Below are positions 4,818 through 10,133 of a DNA stretch of 10,133 nt, one piece after another. This DNA is from an uncultured Ruminococcus sp. (lineage in GTDB: Bacteria > Bacillota > Clostridia > Oscillospirales > Ruminococcaceae): the NCBI GenBank assembly GCA_902783235.1, contig CACZQG010000070.1:1-10133 (forward strand), written 5' to 3'. How positions within the stretch are numbered: the first letter of the stretch is position 1; every line of letters starts with the position of its first letter. The position numbers were made by a program, and so were the translations under genes. Under the pieces are notes generated by a model. It saw nothing but the letters and a program-made list of their open reading frames with translations. It was not told where the DNA came from and searched no databases.

Positions 4818-6493
4818 TTATTCTTTCTCCTTACAAATACCACGATACCGCATATGATAACGATAAGCGGGAATCCGAATACAACGATATTACGCAGTAT
4901 GGATACCTGAGATGTGGTAACGTCCAGTGCTGTGGATTCAAAATTCTTTTCCGCAATGATAACAGCGTTTTCCTTGCCGCACATTTTGTTGATGGTGTTT
5001 ATTACGAACTCGGCATTATTATATGTGGAAACGCCGGTAATATACGGATCTGTGAAGGATGCACCGCCCATAACAAGTACATTGTTCTTGTGCTCGGTAT
5101 CTCCATCCATATTTGACTTGGAAGCCATAGCCATTACAATGCTTTCCTGCTTATCGGCAGATGCGATATCAAAGGCTGTTGTCTCTGCTTCTGTTTCAGC
5201 CTCAGCAGCTGTTTCCGCTTCTGTACTGCTTTCCTTGTTATCGCTTTCATCCTCGCTGCTGTTTTCGTCATTGTCTGCTTCGTCTTTATCGGAGTCAGCA
5301 GTCAGGTCGGCAGTTTCACCGGATGAGGTTTTCAGATTCAGAGGATAAAGTGCAGAGGTATCCGATGTTTTCAGTATTGCAGAGGTATTTCTGTCCACAT
5401 TCGCATCAAAAAGAAGCTCTATATTTCTTGCATATCCTGCCGCAATTGGAAGCTTGGTGTTTGAAAGCCCCTCCGAGTACTTATCATCTGCAATGGAAGC
5501 AGCAGGTACCTTTGCGTTCTGTCCGCCGTAGGTGCTCTTGATAAGGTTTACCTGAAGATTCTTTTCATCCGCTGTTTCAATTACCATATTATCGGCTACC
5601 TTGATACCCCATTCCTCAAGGAACTGGTCTATCTTGGGAGTTGCTGTCTGATATACATCCGCAATATATATCATATCCTTGTCCAGATCTCCTCCATTGT
5701 AGAGGAAAGCCTCCAGCTTGGATATACAGTCATCTGTAAGATCGCTGTAAGGAGCCGGCAGTACAGCCATATCATAGCTGTCCGGGGACAATTCATCAGT
5801 GAGTATATCTACTGTATTGCATTCATATCCGTTTTTGGTGAGCAGCTTCAGGAAGGAATCTATCTCATAGGTCAGATTTGGATTGAATATGGATTGATTG
5901 TTATAGGCTGCAAGAAAAGCTACCTTTACAGGATTGGAGTCGGTAACATTCATGACCAGAGAGGTTATCTCCTGTTCACCCTTATAGCCCTCTACCGTGC
6001 CTGTCTGATAATTCTGATCGAAGAGGGAGGAAACTGTTGTTACCTTTACTCTCTCGCCGCAGGCAACAATAATGCTGCCTTCATTTATATCGCCGTTATA
6101 ATAGGCACTGTATTTATTGATTATCTCAGGGTTTTTGGTGATGCTGTAATAGTTTACGTTGATATGGTCTGAGTTCTGCTCATATTTGGCAAGAGTTTCA
6201 ATGACCATTTTATAGTACTTGTTGTTTTCCAGACTGTCCTTTTCGGACATAACGGATATATCCACATCCTTGTCTATATTTCTGATATAATCGATGGTAT
6301 CCTGAGAAACATTAAAATACTTCTGAGAGGTAAGGTCTAATTTAAAGCCCTTTTTTTCTGTGAGTATCCCTGCTATAAGGTTTACAAAAACTATGGCAGC
6401 GATAACAAAGACTGTGATTATAGTTGCCGTTGCTCCGAATTTGAGCTTTCTTTTATTGAACGGCTTTTTTTCCTTCTTGTTTTCATTATTCAT
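4814..6493 (-). CDS. GldG-like ABC transporter auxiliary protein
   Basis: 559 residues. A basic cytoplasmic start (KKEKKPFNKRK) is followed by one membrane helix (about 21-45). A long extracytoplasmic region runs to about 530, and a second helix (532-555) ends in RRKNK. The start of the outer domain (LDLTSQKYFNVSQDTIDYI, 52-70) is the hallmark of the GldG/ABC-type 'uncharacterised transport system' family, followed by a Rossmann-like part (about 188-280, VKVAFLAAYNNQ and YDMAVLPAPYSDL). A 45-residue acidic Ser/Thr/Glu/Ala-rich insert (396-440) interrupts it. GGAGG lies nine bases before the ATG and 15 nt separate it from the permease gene. Family knowledge: GldG works with the GldF permease and GldA ATPase in Bacteroidota gliding; homologues in non-gliding Clostridia have unknown substrates. 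Confidence 0.87.
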   Translation of the reverse strand: MNNENKKEKKPFNKRKLKFGATATIITVFVIAAIVFVNLIAGILTEKKGFKLDLTSQKYFNVSQDTIDYIRNIDKDVDISVMSEKDSLENNKYYKMVIETLAKYEQNSDHINVNYYSITKNPEIINKYSAYYNGDINEGSIIVACGERVKVTTVSSLFDQNYQTGTVEGYKGEQEITSLVMNVTDSNPVKVAFLAAYNNQSIFNPNLTYEIDSFLKLLTKNGYECNTVDILTDELSPDSYDMAVLPAPYSDLTDDCISKLEAFLYNGGDLDKDMIYIADVYQTATPKIDQFLEEWGIKVADNMVIETADEKNLQVNLIKSTYGGQNAKVPAASIADDKYSEGLSNTKLPIAAGYARNIELLFDANVDRNTSAILKTSDTSALYPLNLKTSSGETADLTADSDKDEADNDENSSEDESDNKESSTEAETAAEAETEAETTAFDIASADKQESIVMAMASKSNMDGDTEHKNNVLVMGGASFTDPYITGVSTYNNAEFVINTINKMCGKENAVIIAEKNFESTALDVTTSQVSILRNIVVFGFPLIVIICGIVVFVRRKNK

Positions 6494-6508
6494 CTGACTG
6501 TACCTCCT

Positions 6509-7213
6509 TTAGCTCCAGCGTCTTTTTTCAAATACCCTGACTGTCAGGAAATTGAATATAAAGGCTGCGCTGATATAGAAAAGTACGCTTGACAGATTGA
6601 ATATGCCAACTGTAAATTCATTGTACTTATTGTAGAAAGCCAGTGCATTGAGTACATCGGAGATATAGTCAATGTCAATGAGTCTTGCAATAAGATCCAG
6701 CATTGCCAGGAAAAGGAGGGATATTATACCGCCAACAGCAGCAACCATCTGATTTTCTGTAAGTGAGGATATGAATACTCCAACAGCAATGAATGCCGCA
6801 CCTGCCAGTACAAGTGCCATATAATTGGACATTATCATAAGCCAGTCCACAGTACCGTAAAAGCTGAGTATGCAGGCATAAAGCAAGGTAATGCTGATAC
6901 CGATAACATACATAAGGAATACGGCAAAGTATTTGCCCAGTACCATTCCTGTCAGGCTTATGGGGGCAGTAAGAAGTCCCTGCTCTGTTTTCTGACGTTT
7001 TTCCTCACTGAATGATTTCATAGTGAGGACAGGTATGAGAAGTGCTACTATAATAAGTATCGAGTAGAAAAATGAGGACATATCCGAAGTGCCGGATGCC
7101 AGTGTTTCCTCATAGAAGAAAAATCCCGATATAAGATAAAATGCTGCCAAAAATACATAGGCTATACTGGACGTAAAGAACGATCCGAATTCACGTCTGA
7201 ATACTGCACCCAT
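6509..7213 (-). CDS. ABC-2 type permease (GldF-like)
   Basis: 234 residues, about six membrane helices (roughly 16-34, 49-65, 93-117, 126-148, 154-174, 206-224). After helix 2 comes the conserved cytoplasmic segment MKSFSEEKRQKTEQGLLTAP (65-84), characteristic of ABC-2 permeases of the GldF/NosY kind, probably the coupling helix contacting the ATPase. It is the transmembrane half of the exporter encoded with the ATPase gene: its ATG overlaps the ATPase stop by one base (TAATG), a sign of translational coupling. Length is usual for a single-copy ABC-2 permease that dimerises. The substrate cannot be read from the sequence. Confidence 0.9.
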   Translation of the reverse strand: MGAVFRREFGSFFTSSIAYVFLAAFYLISGFFFYEETLASGTSDMSSFFYSILIIVALLIPVLTMKSFSEEKRQKTEQGLLTAPISLTGMVLGKYFAVFLMYVIGISITLLYACILSFYGTVDWLMIMSNYMALVLAGAAFIAVGVFISSLTENQMVAAVGGIISLLFLAMLDLIARLIDIDYISDVLNALAFYNKYNEFTVGIFNLSSVLFYISAAFIFNFLTVRVFEKRRWS

Positions 7214-8274
7214 TACTTTTCGCCCTCCTTTTCATTGTCCTGCTGAGTTTCTGTATCCTTATCTGTATTTGTATCGGTATTGCCGGATGGTTCAGCCAAA
7301 TCAGCTGTGTCGCTCCTGCTTTCATTATCTGCAGCTCCGATACCTTCTCCCATGGTGATCTTCAGGAATATATCCTCCAGAGACATTTCCATAGTCTTCA
7401 TCAGGAGAATATCCCATCCCTTTTCACGGGCAAGAGTGCTCACTTTCTTTCTTACGTCCATATTTTCATTGGATTCGATCTCGTATTCGTAAACACCCTT
7501 TTCCTTTTCAATATCTGCGGATACCTTGATAATGCCGTTTATGCTGCGAAGCTCACGGAGTATCTCACCTTTGTCTCCTTCAATACGGACTATAAGTCTG
7601 TGATCGGTGGAGACCTTTTTGGAAAGGTTGTCGGCGGTATCATCAGCCGCAACAACGCCGTTGTTTATAATGATAACTCTGTCACATACCTGCTGGATCT
7701 CAGACAGAATATGAGAGGAGAGTATGACCGTGTGATTTCTGCCCAGCTTTTTGATAAGAGTTCTTATCTCCTTCATCTGACTGGGATCAAGACCTACCGT
7801 AGGCTCATCCAGTATCAGCACCGGCGGGTTGCCTATAAGTGCCTGAGCCAGACCTACACGCTGTTTATAGCCCTTGGAAAGATGCTTGATAAGACGGTTT
7901 TTAACGTTGGTTATCCTGCAAAGGTCACATATACCCTGCATATGCTCTTTTCTTGGAAGCTTGCATTTTTTCAGGTCATAGGCAAAGTTCAGATATGCCT
8001 TTACTGTCATATCTGTATAAAGGGGCGGTATTTCCGGGAGATAGCCTATATTCTTTTTCGCCTTTATAGGATCCTCCAGAATATCAACGCCGTTTATCAG
8101 TGCAGTACCCGAGGTGGAGGAGATATATCCTGTCAGCATATTCATTGTGGTGGATTTTCCGGCACCGTTAGGTCCCAGAAATCCAAGTATCTCTCCGTCC
8201 TGTACTGTAAAGCTGATACCCTGTACGGCGTGCTTGTCACCGTAATGCTTGGTAAGTTCCTTTACTTCTATCAT
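7213..8274 (-). CDS. ABC transporter ATP-binding protein (GldA-like)
   Basis: 353 residues, cytoplasmic ATPase that powers the adjacent ABC-2 permease. Walker A GPNGAGKST (34-42), signature LSKGYKQR (132-139), Walker B VLILDEP (152-158), D-loop GLDP (161-164) and H-loop His188 are all intact. The Q-loop glutamine position reads LPEIPPLY with Glu81, as is usual in the GldA/CcmA-type subfamily. After the nucleotide domain (1-215) comes a C-terminal regulatory region (about 225-310) and then an acidic, Asp/Thr/Glu-rich tail (about 315-353) that looks disordered. The ATG at 8274 fits the start of the ABC fold (MIEVKELTKHYG) and has GGAGGT 12 bases upstream; in-frame ATGs at 8298 and 8310 lie in or beside the MITE-like element without an RBS. 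First gene of the operon. Confidence 0.93.
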   Translation of the reverse strand: MIEVKELTKHYGDKHAVQGISFTVQDGEILGFLGPNGAGKSTTMNMLTGYISSTSGTALINGVDILEDPIKAKKNIGYLPEIPPLYTDMTVKAYLNFAYDLKKCKLPRKEHMQGICDLCRITNVKNRLIKHLSKGYKQRVGLAQALIGNPPVLILDEPTVGLDPSQMKEIRTLIKKLGRNHTVILSSHILSEIQQVCDRVIIINNGVVAADDTADNLSKKVSTDHRLIVRIEGDKGEILRELRSINGIIKVSADIEKEKGVYEYEIESNENMDVRKKVSTLAREKGWDILLMKTMEMSLEDIFLKITMGEGIGAADNESRSDTADLAEPSGNTDTNTDKDTETQQDNEKEGEK

Positions 8275-8300
8275 TTGAGTTTCAGTACCTCCGTTCATTA

Positions 8301-8476
8301 AAGGCAACACCGCACAAAGACCGCTTGGAAGCTTTGTACGTCATCTGCTTGCAGATTTTCCTTTATCTTGCACAAAATCTCTTTGACATACGCCAGTATG
8401 CCTGCATCAATTTTGTACAATCTAACGAAAAATCTGACTTCGCATCTGACGCACAATCTTTGTGCGGTATTGCCTT
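8301..8476. mobile_element. MITE-like element with terminal inverted repeats
   Basis: Non-coding, 176 bp. The ends are inverted repeats of 19 bp with one mismatch (AAGGCAACACCGCACAAAG at 8301, complement of CTTTGTGCGGTATTGCCTT at 8458-8476). Similarity between the arms continues inward: CAGATTTT, TTGCACAAAAT versus TTGTACAAAAT, and a central CATAC-GCCA-GTATG hairpin (8387-8400). The whole element therefore folds as one long imperfect hairpin; the left arm has about 10 extra bases. Left and right flanks are TTA-like (ATTA/AAAT), and no clear target duplication can be assigned. It has no transposase, so it would depend on one in trans. A partial copy lies at 3309-3359. Confidence 0.8.
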
Positions 8477-8496
8477 AAATTTTCTGCTCTTATAAT
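8470..8496 (+). promoter_or_regulatory. weak candidate promoter for the flippase gene
   Basis: Plus-strand TATAAT at 8491-8496 is a perfect -10. The only -35-like sequence is TTGCCT (8470-8475), 15 nt away and formed by the end of the MITE-like element, with a short spacer and three of six matches. It is the best candidate in the 85-bp gap between the element and the start codon, but it overlaps the minus-strand -10, so divergent transcription could compete here. Confidence 0.3.
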
Positions 8497-8523
8497 TATA
8501 ACACATATTTTCCCTGTCCGCAA
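8495..8523 (-). promoter_or_regulatory. probable promoter of the ABC exporter operon
   Basis: Minus strand TTGCGG (8523-8518), 17 nt, TATAAT (8500-8495), with TGT just before the -10 making an extended -10. Predicted start near 8488. The transcript would cross the entire MITE-like element before reaching the ATPase start at 8274, a leader of about 215 nt. The 8275-8561 gap contains only this promoter, the element and the RBSs. Confidence 0.6.
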
Positions 8524-8561
8524 CATATTTTTAAATAAAAATCGTTTTAAGGAGCAGAGAA

Positions 8562-10133
8562 TTGAAAAAACAAAGCTTTATAAAAGGATCTGTGATACTC
8601 ATAACCTCCGCACTTATAGCCAAAGCTATAGGGGCGTTGTTTAAGATACCCATAACGAATATGCTGGGCGGATTGGGTATGAGCTGCTTTTCAGGAGCCT
8701 ACGGACTTTTCCTGCCCATTTACGCCGTCACAGCAGGCGGACTTACCACCTCCGCCGCCAAGCTTACTGCTGAATGCTGTGCCGTGGGAGATCATGACGG
8801 TATACGGCGGATACATAAGACCGCATTGCTTATGTTCTCCCTTATGGGAATACTCGGCTGTCTTGCCATTGCCCTTCTGTCAGTTCCCTTTGCAGAAAAG
8901 GCAGCGGTATGCCCCGAAGCGTGGCTGTCAGTACTTATGATCGCTCCATCGGCTCTCTTCGGATGTGTCACAGCCGTTTACAGAGGCGTAAGAGAAGGCA
9001 TGAGTGATATGTATCCCACAGCCCTCTCCCAGGTCATAGAGTCGCTGGTACGCCTTGCAGCAGGTCTGGGGCTTTGCTATTATGTTATCACTCACAGGGA
9101 AGCGGTACTGTCCTTTCTTCCCCGTGGCACCTCCATAGAATCGGCAGCAGCGGCTGCGGCTGTACTGGGTATAAGTCTTTCCACTCTTATGGGAACGCTG
9201 TTTCTCCGCATTTCCGGGACAGGTCTGCCCAAAACAGTGAAAAAAATAAAGCCGGACATGAATACTGCCGTAGCATTGATAAAGATATTTGTCCCCGTGG
9301 CTCTGGGAGCAGCTGCGGCAAACCTCACCTCCCTGATTGATCTGGGCACTATGGTAAGAGGGCTTAAAAAGGCATATGCCGCTTCACCGGGATTCTTCAT
9401 GGACAGATTCGGTCTGGAGGGAGATACAGTCCCCGAATTTATTTACGGCTCCTTTATGGGACTTGCTGTCACAGTGTTCAATATAGTGCCCTCCGTAACA
9501 AATATGTTCGGAAAGAGCATACTCCCCCTTATCTCTGCCTGCAGTGCGGAAAAAAACACATCCGGGGTAAAGCGGCTCACCGAAAAGGTCATTTCTGTCA
9601 CAGGATCTATTGCCATTCCCGGAGGGCTGGGCATCTGTGCCCTTTCAAAGGAAGTCCTTGCCTTTCTTTTCGGGGGCAGAGAAGCGGAATGCGCCGTATC
9701 ATGGACTTCTCTTTCCATACTGGGGATAGCCCTTATATTCACCTGCCTGTCCTCCACCATGTTTTCCTGCTATCAGGCAGCAGGCAGGGCAGATATACCT
9801 GTTAAGCTGATGCTTGCCGGAGCAGCGGTAAAGCTTGCAGGTAATCTCATTCTCATACCGATACCAGTTATAAATGCAAACGGCGCAGCACTTTCAACAC
9901 TTTTATGCTACGCTGTTATATTCTTCCTGTCGGTGATATTCTATCCACGGGCATCCGGCTGCCGTATATCACTCAGAAGGCTTCTTTCCCCGCTGTTCTC
10001 CGGCATACTATGCGCTCTCACAGCATGGGTAGTGTTCCCTCTTCTGCCCTTTTCGATGCTTATTTCCCTGCCCATAGCCGTTTTGTGCGGAGGAGGTGTG
10101 TATCTCACGGCAATGCTGTTGACCAATACTTAT
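8562..10133 (+). CDS. MATE/MOP-type lipid-oligosaccharide flippase (SpoVB/YtgP/MurJ-like), 3' end cut by the window
   Basis: 524 codons are open to the window edge without a stop. Integral membrane protein with many hydrophobic segments. It begins MKKQSFIKGSVILITSALIA, then FKIPITNMLGGLGMSCFSGA and an AGGLTTSAAKL segment, the pattern of polysaccharide-transporter MOP flippases such as SpoVB and YtgP. Such proteins flip lipid-linked cell-wall or polysaccharide precursors across the membrane. Family members are usually about 520-550 residues, so nearly all of it is here. The start is TTG, chosen because AAGGAG (8549-8554) lies seven bases upstream and no ATG offers a comparable site; the first in-frame ATG is well inside the family homology. 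Transcribed divergently from the ABC operon. GC content is visibly higher than in the genes to the left. Which lipid-linked substrate it moves cannot be told from the sequence. Confidence 0.88.
   Translation, partial: MKKQSFIKGSVILITSALIAKAIGALFKIPITNMLGGLGMSCFSGAYGLFLPIYAVTAGGLTTSAAKLTAECCAVGDHDGIRRIHKTALLMFSLMGILGCLAIALLSVPFAEKAAVCPEAWLSVLMIAPSALFGCVTAVYRGVREGMSDMYPTALSQVIESLVRLAAGLGLCYYVITHREAVLSFLPRGTSIESAAAAAAVLGISLSTLMGTLFLRISGTGLPKTVKKIKPDMNTAVALIKIFVPVALGAAAANLTSLIDLGTMVRGLKKAYAASPGFFMDRFGLEGDTVPEFIYGSFMGLAVTVFNIVPSVTNMFGKSILPLISACSAEKNTSGVKRLTEKVISVTGSIAIPGGLGICALSKEVLAFLFGGREAECAVSWTSLSILGIALIFTCLSSTMFSCYQAAGRADIPVKLMLAGAAVKLAGNLILIPIPVINANGAALSTLLCYAVIFFLSVIFYPRASGCRISLRRLLSPLFSGILCALTAWVVFPLLPFSMLISLPIAVLCGGGVYLTAMLLTNTY

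Noticed and set aside
7600..8301. Plus-strand open frame of 233 codons
   Set aside because: It is antisense to an intact ABC ATPase with all motifs present and has no recognisable domain or RBS.
8275..8310. Longer starts of the ATPase at 8298 or 8310
   Set aside because: They lie beside or in the MITE-like element without a Shine-Dalgarno sequence. The ABC fold begins at the ATG at 8274, which has GGAGGT upstream.
9092..9760. Minus-strand open frames opposite the flippase
   Set aside because: They are shadows of the high-GC flippase reading frame, which continues without a stop from 8562 to the window end.
1..10133. CRISPR array, tRNA or rRNA genes, transposase
   Set aside because: No regularly spaced repeats, cloverleaf or conserved rRNA segments were seen, and no frame resembles a transposase; the MITE-like element is non-coding.

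Overview
The window looks like the chromosome of a Gram-positive gut anaerobe of the Ruminococcus type (Bacillota, Oscillospiraceae). The reasons are a secreted protein with two cohesin-like modules and a Ruminococcus-style dockerin, a rubrerythrin of the 'reverse' layout common in Clostridia, strong GGAGG ribosome binding sites, consensus housekeeping promoters and moderate-to-low GC. The genus is an inference from these features, not from a search.

Layout. Positions 1-257 hold no clear gene: two minus-strand-favoured terminator hairpins and, at the left edge, a possible start of a minus-strand gene. A monocistronic rubrerythrin follows on the minus strand (258-803), with a perfect TTGACA-17-TATAAT promoter and a 5' leader hairpin. 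Next on the minus strand is a secreted scaffoldin-like protein (1131-2390). Its roughly 290-nt leader carries a c-di-GMP-I (GEMM) riboswitch, a possible antiterminator and an intrinsic terminator, driven by another perfect consensus promoter. Then comes a small conserved protein of unknown function (2949-3227), which has its own promoter and terminator.

The largest unit is a four-gene minus-strand operon (8274 down to 3357). It encodes an ABC ATPase, an ABC-2 permease, a GldG-like auxiliary protein and a DUF4340 protein, with overlapping or nearly abutting genes. This is the Gld-like ABC exporter arrangement also found in non-gliding Clostridia; its substrate is unknown. A 51-bp repeat abuts and slightly overlaps the operon's 3' end. 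The same sequence, in the same orientation, forms one arm of a 176-bp MITE-like inverted-repeat element on its 5' side. That element lies between the probable operon promoter and its first start codon. Divergent from the operon, on the plus strand, is a MATE/MOP-type flippase (SpoVB/YtgP/MurJ-like) that starts at TTG and runs off the right edge.

The most interesting point is the combination at 1131-2716: a cellulosome-type structural protein that appears to be switched by the second messenger c-di-GMP. The RNA layout predicts that ligand binding turns transcription off. Second is the MITE-like repeat pair around the ABC operon, one member of which would be transcribed as part of the operon's leader.
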